DNA from: Paraburkholderia solisilvae
Lineage (GTDB): Bacteria; Pseudomonadota; Gammaproteobacteria; Burkholderiales; Burkholderiaceae
Reading direction: 5' to 3'
Assembly (NCBI RefSeq): GCF_902859875.1
Contig: NZ_CADIKF010000010.1
Coordinates: 62,001 to 126,000 of the forward strand
Length of the DNA stretch: 64,000 nucleotides
The notes under the pieces were generated by a model. That model ran no database searches. It saw nothing but the letters and a program-made list of their open reading frames with translations, and was not told the DNA's origin. Both the position numbers and the translations under genes were made by a program. The first letter of the stretch is position 1, and each line of letters opens with the position of its first letter. Below, piece after piece: positions 9,498-19,411 of this stretch.

Positions 9498-10363
9498 GGT
9501 TTCGTGGTTCCTTGTCCTTGGCTGTCGGTGGCAGACGGGGTGGACGGGTTGGCCGATGGGCTCGACGACGGGTTGGCGGACGGGGTGGCCGATGAAGCGG
9601 CAGACGGTCTTGCTGGACGGCCGCCCGCGGCGGGCGTCGGATTCGCGTTCTGACCTTGGAACTGCGTGGTCGGCTGCAGCGCGGCCGACGGGCCGCTTGC
9701 CGGCTGCGCGCCGCCGTTGCGCGGCGCGAGCATCGCGCGCACGCGGCCGGTCGGGTTACCGGGGCCGGCGACATCGGGGCCGGCTTTCGCCGTGTAGAAA
9801 TCGTTCTGGCCGTCGTACGTAATCACGCTGCCGTGCACTTCGTCCATTATCGTGGACAGCCCTTGCAGGCGGCGCACCGTGGCGCGCGTGGTCAGCGTGG
9901 TGAGGTCCTGCTTGCCGTCGTAGTCGATGCGCTCGGCATCGCCATCGATATATTCGTCGAGGCCTTCACGCTTCTGGCGGAAATACGCGAGGTTCTTGCC
10001 GGTCGACGTGCCGGTCGCGTACTGATAGCCCTGCGGATCCTGCGTCACTTCGACACGATCGGCCTTGATCACGATCGTGCCTTTGGTCGCGACGACATGG
10101 CCGGTAAAGATATTGACCTGTTTCAGGTCGTCGTACGTCATATTGTCCGCTTCGATATTGAGCGGTTTGTCCTTGTCGGCGCGGTCCGCGTGCGCGAGCG
10201 GAGCGAAGCCCGCGAGCGGCAAGGCTGCGAGCAGCGCCGCCAGCTGGATGGCGAGCGGGGTGGCCCGCGCGGCGCGGCGCGTCGACGGCCGTGCGCGCTG
10301 CACGCGCAACACGTGCAGCATGCGCAGGCAGCCGGTCAGAAAACGGGGGAACGATTCGCTCAT
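9494..10363 (-). CDS. lptA: LPS transport periplasmic protein LptA, with a low-complexity C-terminal tail
   Basis: Periplasmic bridge protein that carries LPS from LptC to LptD. A signal peptide ends near HADRADK. The OstA-like core follows, with INIEADNMTY-type (here LNIEADNMTY) and VVATKGTIVIKADRVEV strands. After the core (about residue 195) comes a tail of roughly 90 residues rich in Pro, Ser, Ala, Asn and Gln, including SANPS-type repeats. I chose the ATG at 10363. A GTG at 10396 that overlaps the lptC stop is an alternative. It lies between lptC and lptB and overlaps lptB by four bases. Confidence 0.92.
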   Translation of the reverse strand: MSESFPRFLTGCLRMLHVLRVQRARPSTRRAARATPLAIQLAALLAALPLAGFAPLAHADRADKDKPLNIEADNMTYDDLKQVNIFTGHVVATKGTIVIKADRVEVTQDPQGYQYATGTSTGKNLAYFRQKREGLDEYIDGDAERIDYDGKQDLTTLTTRATVRRLQGLSTIMDEVHGSVITYDGQNDFYTAKAGPDVAGPGNPTGRVRAMLAPRNGGAQPASGPSAALQPTTQFQGQNANPTPAAGGRPARPSAASSATPSANPSSSPSANPSTPSATDSQGQGTTKP

Positions 10364-10392
10364 GCAGTCACGCTGGAAATGAAACACCCGGA

Positions 10393-10992
10393 TCACCTGG
10401 AGATGCTGCCGGACGCGTCCGATGCGGCGATTGCGCCGCGCACGTTGCCGAACAGCTGCATGACCCGGGTCACATTGTTGTAATTCATGCCGTCGGCCGT
10501 CATGATCGAAAGGCCGCGCTGAAGTTTAACCGGCTTTTCGGTCTCGATCACATCGTCGTTCACCAGCACCCGAAAATGCTGCGAATCTGCTTGCATCTGC
10601 GGATCGCCGTCGCCGGCGGCGCGCAGGATGCGCGCGTGATCGTACAGATCGACGATCGACGCGTCGCCGTTGACCGTGCCCCATTCACCGGTCGCGGTGA
10701 CGATCGGCTTGCCTGGCTGGAACGCGCGGATCGCGGGCATTGTCAGGTCGCTGGTTTCGGTGTCTTCGTAATGAATCAGTTTCTGCGCGGTGAGCCGGTA
10801 TTGCGTCGTGCCGGACTGATCGAGCTCGGAAACCGAAAAATTATCGGCGAAGTAGTCCGGCGTGTGCGACTTCGGGCGGACCACGTCTTCGTTCTCGCGC
10901 GGCTTGGTCGCCTGCAGCAGCCAGTACGTGACGCCCGCGAGCAGCGCCATCACGAGCACCGGAATCAGCGAAGTCCAGCGAAACCTGTTCAT
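10393..10992 (-). CDS. lptC: LPS export protein LptC
   Basis: A bitopic inner-membrane protein that receives LPS from LptBFG and hands it to LptA. One transmembrane segment (about residues 7-26, SLIPVLVMALLAGVTYWLL) is followed by a periplasmic jellyroll domain with PDYFADNFSV and YRLTAQKLIHYEDTET motifs typical of the family. The length of 199 residues is normal. The stop is almost contiguous with the lptA start region, consistent with one operon running kdsD to lptB. Confidence 0.94.
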   Translation of the reverse strand: MNRFRWTSLIPVLVMALLAGVTYWLLQATKPRENEDVVRPKSHTPDYFADNFSVSELDQSGTTQYRLTAQKLIHYEDTETSDLTMPAIRAFQPGKPIVTATGEWGTVNGDASIVDLYDHARILRAAGDGDPQMQADSQHFRVLVNDDVIETEKPVKLQRGLSIMTADGMNYNNVTRVMQLFGNVRGAIAASDASGSISR

Positions 10993-11005
10993 CCGTTCGA
11001 TCCGC

Positions 11006-11542
11006 TCATAAGCCGCACGCGGCGCGCAGCAGGTCGTCGTAGCGATTCTGCGCGCGCAGCAGCGTATCGCAGACTTCGCGTACCGCGCCGTGGCCGCCGC
11101 GCGCTTCGCTGACCCAGTGCGCGCGCGCGATCACTTCCGGATGCGAATTCGCCGGCGCCGCGGCGAAGCCGACCTGCAGCATCACTGCGAGGTCGGGCCA
11201 GTCGTCGCCCATGTAACCGCAGTCCTCGGCTTTCCTGCCGGTCTGGTTCAGCAGGTCCGCGAACGCGACGCGCTTGTCCTTCACACCCTGGTAGATATGC
11301 GTGATCTGCAGATTCTTCGCGCGCTCGACCACGATGCCCGACTCGCGTCCGGTGATGATCGCCGTATCGATGCCGGCTTCGCGCAACAGCGTCGCGCCGT
11401 GGCCGTCCATCGAGTTGAACGACTTCATCCAGTCGCCTTCGGCGGTGAACATCAGGCCACCGTCGGTCAACACGCCGTCGACGTCGAAAATCATCAGCTT
11501 CACGCGACTCGCGCGTTCGGTTGCGGTAAGGGAAGCAGCCAT
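11006..11542 (-). CDS. kdsC: 3-deoxy-D-manno-octulosonate-8-phosphate phosphatase
   Basis: A HAD-superfamily phosphatase that makes free KDO from KDO-8-phosphate for LPS inner-core synthesis. The catalytic motif DVDGVLTDGG has the nucleophile Asp20 and acid/base Asp22. The C1-type, cap-less architecture and the 178-residue length fit KdsC tetramers. A late GDDWPDLAVM motif supplies the metal-binding aspartates. The start overlaps the kdsD stop by one base. Its neighbours kdsD and lptC confirm the LPS pathway context. Confidence 0.95.
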   Translation of the reverse strand: MAASLTATERASRVKLMIFDVDGVLTDGGLMFTAEGDWMKSFNSMDGHGATLLREAGIDTAIITGRESGIVVERAKNLQITHIYQGVKDKRVAFADLLNQTGRKAEDCGYMGDDWPDLAVMLQVGFAAAPANSHPEVIARAHWVSEARGGHGAVREVCDTLLRAQNRYDDLLRAACGL

Positions 11543-12525
11543 CAGATCACCTTATTCGAGAACAGGTCGTGCATGTTGAGTGCGCCGACGAGGCGTCCGG
11601 CCTCGTCGACGACGAGCAGCTGATTGATGCGATGGCGCTCCATCAGTTCCACCGCTTCGACCGCGAGCCGTTCCGGGCCGATCGTGCGCGGATGCGGCGT
11701 CATCACCGTGCTGATCGGCAGATTGCGGAAGTCGCCGTCGCGTTCGAGCACGCGGCGCAGGTCGCCGTCGGTGAAAATGCCTTTTACGCGCGAGTCTTCA
11801 TCGACGACCGCGGTCATGCCCATGCGCTTCGCGGTCAACTGGAACAGCGCATCGCGCACCGTCTCGTCGGGCTTGACGCTCGGCAGCTGGTCGCCGGTGC
11901 GCATCACGTCGTGCACATACGTGAGCAGGCGCCGGCCGAGCGCGCCGCCCGGATGCGAGCGCGCGAAGTCGTCCGGGCCGAAGCCGCGCTCTTCGAGCAC
12001 CGCGACCGCGAGCGCGTCGCCCAGCGCAAGCGCGGCGGTGGTGCTGGCGGTCGGCGCGAGATTCATCGGGCAGGCCTCTTTCGTCACGCCTGAATTCAGA
12101 TGCACGTCGGCGATCTTCGCGAGGCTCGAGTCGGGGCGGCCCGTCATCGCGATCAGCTTCGCGCCGAGACGCTTGATGAGCGGGAGAATCGCAAGCAGCT
12201 CTTCGGATTCCCCGGAATTCGACATCGCGATAAACACGTCGTCGGCGGTGATCATGCCGAGGTCGCCATGGCTGGCCTCGGCCGGGTGTACGAAGAACGC
12301 CGGCGTGCCGGTGCTCGCGAAGGTCGCCGCGAGCTTGCGCGCGATATGGCCGGATTTGCCGATGCCGGAAACCACGACGCGGCCGCGGCAGCTAAGAATG
12401 AAGTCGATCGCTTCGACGAACCCGTCGTCGAGCTGATCGCGCAGTGCGCGCACGGCGTCGGCCTCGATGTCGAGCACGTCGCGAGCCAGAGCAAGCGCCC
12501 GGTCGCCATTGATTTTCGCTATCAT
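11542..12525 (-). CDS. kdsD: D-arabinose-5-phosphate isomerase
   Basis: Converts ribulose-5-phosphate to arabinose-5-phosphate, the first committed step toward KDO. An N-terminal SIS sugar-isomerase domain (about 35-175, with VSGIGKSGHIARKLAATF and AMSNSGES) is followed by two CBS domains (about 205-325). The 327-residue length matches the family. It is the first gene of the kdsD-kdsC-lptCAB operon and is divergent from the cation/proton antiporter gene. Confidence 0.95.
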   Translation of the reverse strand: MIAKINGDRALALARDVLDIEADAVRALRDQLDDGFVEAIDFILSCRGRVVVSGIGKSGHIARKLAATFASTGTPAFFVHPAEASHGDLGMITADDVFIAMSNSGESEELLAILPLIKRLGAKLIAMTGRPDSSLAKIADVHLNSGVTKEACPMNLAPTASTTAALALGDALAVAVLEERGFGPDDFARSHPGGALGRRLLTYVHDVMRTGDQLPSVKPDETVRDALFQLTAKRMGMTAVVDEDSRVKGIFTDGDLRRVLERDGDFRNLPISTVMTPHPRTIGPERLAVEAVELMERHRINQLLVVDEAGRLVGALNMHDLFSNKVI

Positions 12526-12660
12526 TCGCGGAGTATAACAAAGGCGTAGGTTCGCCGCGCCGCACGGAGGTTGTCCGGACGTTGCGTTCGCGGGCCTCTG
12601 AACCTTGCTGCGCGGCCGTTTGCGCGCAGCGGCCGCTGACGAACGAGGACCCGCCCGCTG

Positions 12661-14667
12661 ATGATTTCCCCGCTCGAAATGACGCTCTTCCTGCTGCTGG
12701 CTTCAGTGGTGGGCGTCGTCGTATTCCGGTATCTGAATCTGCCGCCGATGCTCGGCTACCTGTCGGTCGGCATTCTGGTTGGGCCGCATGCGTTCGGCGT
12801 CGTGCCGGACTCGAAGGGCGCGCAGAATCTGGCCGAGTTCGGCGTCGTATTCCTGATGTTCTCGATCGGCCTCGAGTTCTCGCTCGCGAAGCTGCGCGCG
12901 ATGCGCCGGCTGGTGTTCGGCATGGGCCTGCTGCAGGTGCTCGGCACGATCGGCGCGGCGCTGCTGCTCGGTGTCGCGCTCGAGCACTGGGTGCATCTGT
13001 CGTGGCAAGGCTGCATTGCGCTCGGCGGCGCACTCGCGATGTCGTCGACCGCGATCGTCAGCAAGATGCTGGCGGAGCGGCTCGAGATCGAGACCGAGCA
13101 CGGCCGCAATATCTTCGGCGTGCTGCTGTTTCAGGACCTCGCGGTCGTGCCGCTGCTGATCGTGATCGCCGCGCTTGCCGGCGGCGACACCCACGACGTG
13201 ATGGCGGCGCTCGGCCTTGCGTTCGTGAAGATCGTCATCGCGCTGGCGCTGCTGCTGATCGTCGGGCAGCGCTTCATGACGCGCTGGTTCAACGTGGTTG
13301 CGCGGCGGCGCTCGCAGGAGCTGTTCGTGCTGAACCTGCTGCTCGTCACGCTCGGCGCCGCGTTCGTGACCGACAGGTTCGGCCTGTCGCTCGCGCTCGG
13401 CGCATTTATCGCCGGGATGCTGATTGCCGAGACGCCGTACCGGCATCAGGTGGAAGAAGACATCAAGCCGTTTCGCGACGTGCTGCTCGGTCTCTTCTTC
13501 GTGACCACCGGCATGCTGCTGAACCCGATGGTGATCTGGCAGCATCCGCTTATCGTGCTCGGCTTTCTGCTCGGGCCGATCCTGCTGAAGGCGGCGATGG
13601 TGACGGCGCTCGCGCGCCTGTTCGGCGCGACGCCCGGGGTCGCGATGCGTACCGGCATCGGCCTCGCGCAAGCCGGTGAATTCGGCTTCGTGCTGTTGAA
13701 CCTGATTCTCGACAAGCACCTCGTGGACGCGACGCTGCTGCAGGCCATTCTCGCGGGCATGCTGCTGTCGATGCTCGCGGCGCCGTTCCTGATCCAGAAC
13801 GCGGACCGGATCGTGCTGCGGCTGTCGTCGACGGAATGGATGCAGCAGTCGTTGCAGATGACGCGCATCGCGACGCAAAGCCTGAAGCAGAGCGGGCACG
13901 TGATTATCTGCGGCTACGGCCGCTCCGGGCAGAACCTCGCGCGCATGCTCGAACACGAAGGGCTCTCGTATGTCGCGCTCGACCTCGATCCGGACCGCGT
14001 GACGGCGGCCGCGGCGGCCGGCGAACAGGTGGTGTTCGGCGATGCGGGGCGGCGCGAGTCGCTGCTCGCGGCCGGTATTCACCGCGCGCGCACGGTGGCG
14101 ATCACCTACGCGAATACGCCGTCCGCGCTGCGCGTGCTGTACAACATCCACGAACTCGAACCGACGCTGCCGGTGATCGTGCGCACGGTCGACGACAGCG
14201 ACCTCGAAAAGCTGCTCGCGGCCGGCGCGACCGAAGTGATTCCGGAGATCGTCGAGGGCAGCCTGATGCTCGCATCGCATACGCTCGTCGTGATGGGCGT
14301 GCCGATGCGGCGCGTGCTGCGGCGAGTCGAGGAACTGCGCGACGAGCGCTACAGCCTGCTGCGCGGCTACTTTCACGGCGCCGATGACGTCGACGATGAC
14401 GACGGCCACGAACAGGTGCGGCTACAATCGGTGCCGGTCGACGAAAAGGCCGACGCGGTCGGCCGCACGCTCGCCGAACTGGGACTGTATGAACTGGGCG
14501 TCGAAGTGACCGCGATCCGCCGTCACGGCATTCGCGGCGTCGAACCGGACCCGTCGACGAAGCTGCGCGCAAGCGACATCGTCGTGCTGCGCGGTTTGCC
14601 CGAAGCGCTTGCTGAAGCGGAAGAGCGTTTGTCGAAACACCGGCGGGCGAGCGCGGCAACAGCCTGA
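12661..14667 (+). CDS. CPA2-family monovalent cation:proton antiporter with RCK domains
   Basis: A 668-residue protein of the KefB/KefC/YbaL class. The first 390 or so residues hold about 12-13 membrane helices of a Na+/H+ exchanger domain, including the [15 protein letters not shown] helix characteristic of CPA2. A TrkA-N (RCK-N) nucleotide-binding domain starts near 415 with the [13 protein letters not shown] glycine motif. A TrkA-C domain lies near the C-terminus (about 575-655). It probably moves K+ or Na+ against protons under ligand control. Placement next to the LPS genes, divergent from kdsD, is usual in Burkholderiaceae. The exact subfamily (Kef or YbaL) is not decided here. Confidence 0.92.
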   Translation: MISPLEMTLFLLLASVVGVVVFRYLNLPPMLGYLSVGILVGPHAFGVVPDSKGAQNLAEFGVVFLMFSIGLEFSLAKLRAMRRLVFGMGLLQVLGTIGAALLLGVALEHWVHLSWQGCIALGGALAMSSTAIVSKMLAERLEIETEHGRNIFGVLLFQDLAVVPLLIVIAALAGGDTHDVMAALGLAFVKIVIALALLLIVGQRFMTRWFNVVARRRSQELFVLNLLLVTLGAAFVTDRFGLSLALGAFIAGMLIAETPYRHQVEEDIKPFRDVLLGLFFVTTGMLLNPMVIWQHPLIVLGFLLGPILLKAAMVTALARLFGATPGVAMRTGIGLAQAGEFGFVLLNLILDKHLVDATLLQAILAGMLLSMLAAPFLIQNADRIVLRLSSTEWMQQSLQMTRIATQSLKQSGHVIICGYGRSGQNLARMLEHEGLSYVALDLDPDRVTAAAAAGEQVVFGDAGRRESLLAAGIHRARTVAITYANTPSALRVLYNIHELEPTLPVIVRTVDDSDLEKLLAAGATEVIPEIVEGSLMLASHTLVVMGVPMRRVLRRVEELRDERYSLLRGYFHGADDVDDDDGHEQVRLQSVPVDEKADAVGRTLAELGLYELGVEVTAIRRHGIRGVEPDPSTKLRASDIVVLRGLPEALAEAEERLSKHRRASAATA

Positions 14668-14821
14668 GCGCATGCTGGAGCTGGAGCGTGCCGGCGCTGG
14701 CGTCGCACACCACCCGAAACCGCAACTGAACCTCATGCGACGGCACGACGAGCAGCGCCGCAGCCGCATTGAAGCTTTCTCGAGTTTGATCCGGATCGTC
14801 GACGATCCTTCTGGAGCCATC

Positions 14822-15388
14822 ATGTCCAACGCGCCTGCGAGCGTGCCGCTCGATGCGGCCGAATTCATCAAAAGCCAGATCCGCACGGTGCCCGACTGGC
14901 CGGTGCCCGGCGTGCAGTTTCGCGATATCACGACGCTTTTGCAGCATCCGAAAACGCTGCGCGTGCTGATCGACCTGTTTGTGCAGCGCTATATCGATGC
15001 GAAGCTCGATTACGTGGCGGGGCTCGACGCGCGCGGCTTTATCATCGCGCCGATTCTCGCGTATGAACTGAACCTCGGCTTTATTCCGATTCGCAAGGCC
15101 GGCAAGCTGCCGTACAAGCGCGTCTCGGAGTCGTATGACCTCGAGTACGGCTCGGCCACCGTCGAGATTCACGAAGACGCATGCAAGCCCGGCGATCGCA
15201 TCGTGATCGTCGACGACCTGATCGCGACCGGCGGCACGATGCTCGCCGGCAAAAAGCTGCTCGAGCGTCTTGGCGCCGTGGTGGTCGAAGGCGCGGCGAT
15301 CATCGATCTGCCCGAACTCGGCGGCTCGTCGCGGCTGCGTTCGGCCGGCTTGCCGCTTTACACGGTGACCGGCTTCAGCGGCCATTGA
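14822..15388 (+). CDS. apt: Adenine phosphoribosyltransferase
   Basis: Purine salvage enzyme that makes AMP from adenine and PRPP. The PRPP-binding motif [14 protein letters not shown] lies at about 126-139, and the N-terminal [18 protein letters not shown] segment is typical of Apt. With the ATG at 14822 the protein has 188 residues, which is normal. The frame is open further upstream, but the added part is not conserved. It follows the antiporter gene by 154 bases. Confidence 0.95.
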   Translation: MSNAPASVPLDAAEFIKSQIRTVPDWPVPGVQFRDITTLLQHPKTLRVLIDLFVQRYIDAKLDYVAGLDARGFIIAPILAYELNLGFIPIRKAGKLPYKRVSESYDLEYGSATVEIHEDACKPGDRIVIVDDLIATGGTMLAGKKLLERLGAVVVEGAAIIDLPELGGSSRLRSAGLPLYTVTGFSGH

Positions 15389-15445
15389 GGTTGCAGCGTA
15401 TTACCCCGTCACGTCCACGTCGAGCTAACGTAAGAGGTCCGCGCG

Positions 15446-16060
15446 ATGCCCAACTTGCTGCTGTTTCTTGCCACCTCGGTCGCGATCACGTTCGCGCCCG
15501 GTCCTGACAATCTGCAGGTGCTCGCGCGCGGCATCTCGCAAGGCCGTGCGGCGGGTTTTGTCGCCGCGCTCGGTTTTGCCGCCGGCATCACGTTTCACAC
15601 CACGCTCGCCGCGCTCGGTGTGGCCGCCGTGCTTCGCTCGTCGCCGGTTGCGTTTCAGGTCATCAAATTCGCGGGCGCCGCGTATCTGATCTGGATCGGC
15701 ATCAAGGCGTTGCGCAGCAAGGGACTGTCGAGCGCGCACGCGCGGCCGCCGCAGCCGCTGCTGTCGATCTTCCGGCAAAGCGTGCTCGGCAACATGCTGA
15801 ACCCGAAGGTGACGTTGTTCTTCATCGTGTTTCTGCCGCAGTTTGTCGATCCGCGCGGCGCGCAGAGCGTCACTGTGCAGATGCTCGAACTGGGTGCGCT
15901 GTTCATGCTGCAAACCGTCGCGGTGTTTTCGCTGTTCGGCGTGTGCGCGGGCATGATCGGCAACGCATTGAAGCGCCGCCCGCGCGTCGGCGTGTGGCTC
16001 GACCGCATCGCCGGCGCAACGTTTATCGCGATCGGTCTGCGCGTTGCTTTGCGCGATTGA
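15446..16060 (+). CDS. LysE/RhtB-family amino-acid exporter
   Basis: A 204-residue inner-membrane protein with about six hydrophobic segments. It begins LLLFLATSVAITFAPGPDNL, where the PGPD motif at about 20-23 is the hallmark of the LysE/RhtB superfamily. NMLNPKVTLFF (about 116-126) is the second conserved region. The substrate is probably an amino acid or homoserine derivative and cannot be told from sequence. An AGAGG ribosome-binding site lies nine bases before the ATG. Confidence 0.92.
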   Translation: MPNLLLFLATSVAITFAPGPDNLQVLARGISQGRAAGFVAALGFAAGITFHTTLAALGVAAVLRSSPVAFQVIKFAGAAYLIWIGIKALRSKGLSSAHARPPQPLLSIFRQSVLGNMLNPKVTLFFIVFLPQFVDPRGAQSVTVQMLELGALFMLQTVAVFSLFGVCAGMIGNALKRRPRVGVWLDRIAGATFIAIGLRVALRD

Positions 16061-16169
16061 TGTGCGTTTGCTTGACGTTCAATTGTGTTGCTCGTGTATG
16101 AACGTAGCGTCTGCGTTCGAACGTCTCGCACGCCACGACATGGGTGACGCCGACCTCGCCGGAGCTTGA

Positions 16170-17015
16170 ATGACATTGCCTTGTATTCACGCCGCGCGCC
16201 GCTTCGATGCGCGCGCGCATCGTTCGTTCTGCATCGACGGGCAGCAGGTCGGCTGGATTCGCGCGTCCGATGCGCCGTTGCTCGCGCGCTGGCCGGACGT
16301 GTTCGAGATCGACGCGCAGCGCGTCGCGCTCGCGGCGCGCCTCGCCACGCCCGACATGCGCAGCGCGGCGCTCGGCGCGGTGATCGACGCACTGGCCTCC
16401 GACGGCCGCATTCCGGGCTGGCGCGATGAAACCTACGCGATCCGCAACGCGTTCGACGCGCCGCCGCTTGCGTATATCGAACGCGCGGCGTCGCGCTTCT
16501 TCGGCACGATGACCTACGCGGTGCACCTGAACGGCGTCGTAGAATACGCGCACGGCGCGCCGCGCTTGTGGATCGCCCGCCGCAGCGATACGAAGGCGAC
16601 TGATCCCGGCATGCTGGATAACGTCGTCGCGGGCGGCATCGGCTGGGGTTTCAGCATCGAAACGACGATTATCAAGGAGTGCTGGGAAGAAGCCGGCATT
16701 CCGGAAGAGATTGCGGCGCGCGCGACGCCGGGGCGCGCGGTGCATGTGCTGCAGTCGTTGCCCGAAGGCACGCAGGCCGAGCAGATTTTTATCTACGACC
16801 TCGTATTGCCGGAAGACTTCGTGCCGCGCAATCAGGACGGCGAAGTGGGCGAGCACCGGCTGGCAAGCATCGACGAAGTGGCGCGCTCGATCGAAGCGGG
16901 CGCGATGACGGTCGATGCCAGTCTCGCGACGCTCGACTGCATGCTGCGCCGGCAGTGGATCGATAAAGACGCGTGCGCGGGCATCGATGCGCTATTCGCG
17001 CCGCCTGCGCCGTAA
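16170..17015 (+). CDS. Nudix hydrolase with an N-terminal DUF4743 domain
   Basis: A 281-residue protein. The N-terminal third (about 15-120) resembles DUF4743, found in thiamine pyrophosphokinase-associated Nudix proteins such as fungal Tnr3. The Nudix box follows as a G-x5-E-x7-RE-x-x-EE-type helix and here reads GGIGWGFSIETTIIKECWEEAG (about 151-172), with ECWEEAG intact. Tnr3-type Nudix domains act on damaged thiamine diphosphates. Transfer of that substrate to this protein is an inference. The start has a GGAG site six bases upstream. purU follows 57 bases later. Confidence 0.85.
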   Translation: MTLPCIHAARRFDARAHRSFCIDGQQVGWIRASDAPLLARWPDVFEIDAQRVALAARLATPDMRSAALGAVIDALASDGRIPGWRDETYAIRNAFDAPPLAYIERAASRFFGTMTYAVHLNGVVEYAHGAPRLWIARRSDTKATDPGMLDNVVAGGIGWGFSIETTIIKECWEEAGIPEEIAARATPGRAVHVLQSLPEGTQAEQIFIYDLVLPEDFVPRNQDGEVGEHRLASIDEVARSIEAGAMTVDASLATLDCMLRRQWIDKDACAGIDALFAPPAP

Positions 17016-17072
17016 TCCGGTTTTATCGCCGATTGAACGAACAAGGTTTTGCAGAAGGGAGTCACCGAGGTC

Positions 17073-17954
17073 ATGTCGACCGATCACAGCTTTATCCTCA
17101 AACTGTCGTGCGCCGATCGGCCCGGCATTGTCCACGCGGTCTCGGGCTTTCTGTTCGAGCGTGGCAGCAATATTCTCGACTCCGCGCAATTCGGCGACAG
17201 CCATACCGGCGAGTTCTTCATGCGTGTGCATTTCCAGCAGGTCGGCGGCGATCCGGGCCTCGATGCGCTGCGCACCGCATTTGCCGCGCTCGCCGAACAG
17301 TTCGGCATGCGCTGGGAGCTGCATGACGCGACGGTGAAGCCGCGCGTCGTGATCATGGTGTCGAAGATCGGGCACTGCCTGAACGATTTGCTGTTCCGCT
17401 ATCGCACCGGGCAACTGAACATCGAGATTCCGGCGATCATTTCGAACCACAAGGATTTTTATCAGCTCGCCGCGAGCTACGACATTCCGTTTCATCATTT
17501 TCCGCTTGCCGCGGCGAAGGGCGACGCGAGAGCCGATGCGAAAGCGGCGCAGGAAGCGCGCGTGCTGGAGGTGATCGACGAGCATCGGGCCGATCTGGTC
17601 GTGCTCGCGCGCTATATGCAGATTCTGTCGCCGCAGTTGTGCGACCGGCTCGCGGGACGCGCGATCAATATTCACCACTCGTTCCTGCCGAGCTTCAAGG
17701 GCGCGAAGCCGTATTACCAGGCGTTCGATCGCGGCGTGAAGCTGATCGGCGCAACCGCGCACTATGTGACGACCGATCTCGACGAAGGGCCGATCATCGA
17801 GCAGGAAGTGGAGCGCGTCGACCACAGCATGGCGCCGGAGCAGTTGACGGCGATCGGCCGCGATGTCGAATGCGTGACGCTCGCGCGTGCGGTGAGGTGG
17901 CATGTCGAGCACCGGATCGTGCTGAACGGCAGCAAGACGGTGGTGTTCCGCTAG
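17073..17954 (+). CDS. purU: Formyltetrahydrofolate deformylase
   Basis: Hydrolyses 10-formyl-THF to formate and THF, balancing one-carbon pools and feeding PurT. An N-terminal ACT domain (about 1-85; SCADRPGIVHAVSGFL) is followed by a formyltransferase-fold catalytic domain. The catalytic Asn-His-Asp set is visible as NIHHSFLPSFKGAKPY and HYVTTDLDEGPII. The start at 17073 gives the family N-terminus and has a GGAG site about 12 bases upstream; the eight-residue longer version lacks support. The length is 293 residues. Confidence 0.95.
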   Translation: MSTDHSFILKLSCADRPGIVHAVSGFLFERGSNILDSAQFGDSHTGEFFMRVHFQQVGGDPGLDALRTAFAALAEQFGMRWELHDATVKPRVVIMVSKIGHCLNDLLFRYRTGQLNIEIPAIISNHKDFYQLAASYDIPFHHFPLAAAKGDARADAKAAQEARVLEVIDEHRADLVVLARYMQILSPQLCDRLAGRAINIHHSFLPSFKGAKPYYQAFDRGVKLIGATAHYVTTDLDEGPIIEQEVERVDHSMAPEQLTAIGRDVECVTLARAVRWHVEHRIVLNGSKTVVFR

Positions 17955-17978
17955 GCGGATAAGGACGAGGGTGCACAC

Positions 17979-18028
17979 GCGGCGCAAATGCGCGCCGCTG
18001 CTGTCATTGCGGCCGCGGCCGCAATGAC
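17979..18028. terminator. Double hairpin between convergent purU and PepSY gene
   Basis: Two inverted repeats lie between the convergent stops. The first has a 7-bp stem with a 6-base loop (17979-17985 with 17992-17998). The second is a perfect 26-bp palindrome (18003-18015 with 18016-18028). Neither has a T-tract, so a role as a bidirectional, possibly Rho-assisted terminator is inferred from position and symmetry. Confidence 0.5.
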
Positions 18029-18133
18029 GACGACCATTGCTCGGGCGGGATGCGTGACCGTACGGACCGCTCTGCGTGGAGGGCTGCTTCGCTTTGCGCA
18101 TCGCTGCGCTCAAACGGCCCTGCCGTCGCGTAA

Positions 18134-19411
18134 CTATTGCGGCGACGCGATGTGTTCGACGCTTTCCGCGCGCTTCGCGCGTTCCGACGGCGGCGCATCC
18201 GTCAATGCGTCATCCGGCATGATCTGCGCGGCGCGTGTCTGGCGCCGCCGCGCTTCGAGTTTCTTCAGCCAGATCATCAGGCCTGTCACGCTGAGCACGG
18301 CCACCACGAGGCCCAGCCCGCTCACGGCGATTCTGCCGGCCAACCCCGCGATGCGTCCCGAGTGCAACGGGAATTGCGCCTGCATGAATATATCGCCGGC
18401 AGAGCCTTGGCCGGGAATCGACGCGGCCACCGGCTGGCCGGTTTGCGCATTCAGATAGAGCCACGCATTGCCGAGCGGCCCGTCGCCGTGATCCTTGCCG
18501 GCCGCGAAGAAGCCCACCCCGTAGGTATGCAATGCGGGCACGTAGAACAGTGCACCGGGTGGCGCGCTGATGTGCCTGTCGGACGCGATCTTGCGAGCGG
18601 CTTCGAGAATCTGCTCGCGCGTCAGGTCCGCCTTGCCCGGCTGCGGCGTGCCGACGAGTGTCGGATCGTCGAATGGCGTCGAGCCAAGCGGCGACAGCAA
18701 CGACACGATCGGCCGTACGACTTCCTTGCCAAGGTTCATCGATACCGACGTCACCGCCATCATCAGCAACAGGCCCCAGATCCAGACGCCGCCGGAGCGA
18801 TGCAAGTCGAAAGTGAGCGGATAGCCGCCGCGCTTCACGCGAAACGCAAACGACTTGCGCCATGCCTTGAGGTTCGGGAACGACAGCACAAGCGCGATCA
18901 TGCTGTCGAAGATCCACACGATGCCGACGATCCCCATCAGCCACGTGCCGGTGTCGATGCCGTGCGTAAACGGCAGATGCAGCGTGTAGTGCAACTTGTA
19001 GACAAACGGAATCAGATTGAGCCGCGCGAGCGATACCGCGCCCCATTCGCGGCGGCCTTGAATTTCGCCGGTTGCCGGATCGAGCGCGAGCTGGTTGAAA
19101 TCGAGCGTGTACGGCGCTTTCGTGTGCGGATCGGTGCCCGGACGCACAAACAGCTGCAGCGTGTGCCCGGGTTCGATCCCGAGCGGCATGTAGGTCACGT
19201 GCAGTCGCGGATCCGCCGCTTCGACGCGCCGCACGAGTTCCAGCGGACGCAGCGCCGGGCCGTCGGTGCGCGCGTAGAAAAACATCGGGTTCAGCGCGGC
19301 GTCGAGTTCGTGGTCCCACGCGATGATCGCGCCGGTCAGACCGGCGATAAACAGGAACAGCGCGATCGCAATGCCGAACCAGCGATGCAGGCGGACGAGG
19401 ATGGGCCTCAT
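18134..19411 (-). CDS. PepSY-associated TM-helix (iron-regulated) inner-membrane protein
   Basis: A 425-residue protein of the PepSY_TM family, often called iron-regulated membrane protein and often associated with siderophore uptake or ferric reduction. It starts MRPILVRLHRWFGIAIALFL, where the LHRW segment with a first membrane helix is a family hallmark. Further helices lie near 150, 200 and 365-390. The start at 19411 gives this hallmark N-terminus; a longer frame reaches 19513 but abuts a Fur-like palindrome. No TonB receptor gene lies next to it in this window, so its partner is unknown. Confidence 0.88.
   Translation of the reverse strand: MRPILVRLHRWFGIAIALFLFIAGLTGAIIAWDHELDAALNPMFFYARTDGPALRPLELVRRVEAADPRLHVTYMPLGIEPGHTLQLFVRPGTDPHTKAPYTLDFNQLALDPATGEIQGRREWGAVSLARLNLIPFVYKLHYTLHLPFTHGIDTGTWLMGIVGIVWIFDSMIALVLSFPNLKAWRKSFAFRVKRGGYPLTFDLHRSGGVWIWGLLLMMAVTSVSMNLGKEVVRPIVSLLSPLGSTPFDDPTLVGTPQPGKADLTREQILEAARKIASDRHISAPPGALFYVPALHTYGVGFFAAGKDHGDGPLGNAWLYLNAQTGQPVAASIPGQGSAGDIFMQAQFPLHSGRIAGLAGRIAVSGLGLVVAVLSVTGLMIWLKKLEARRRQTRAAQIMPDDALTDAPPSERAKRAESVEHIASPQ

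Noticed and set aside
12703..14409. Long minus-strand open frame opposite the cation/proton antiporter gene
   Set aside because: It is Arg/His-rich with no domain, and the plus strand encodes a clear membrane antiporter with RCK domains. Such mirror frames are common in GC-rich DNA.
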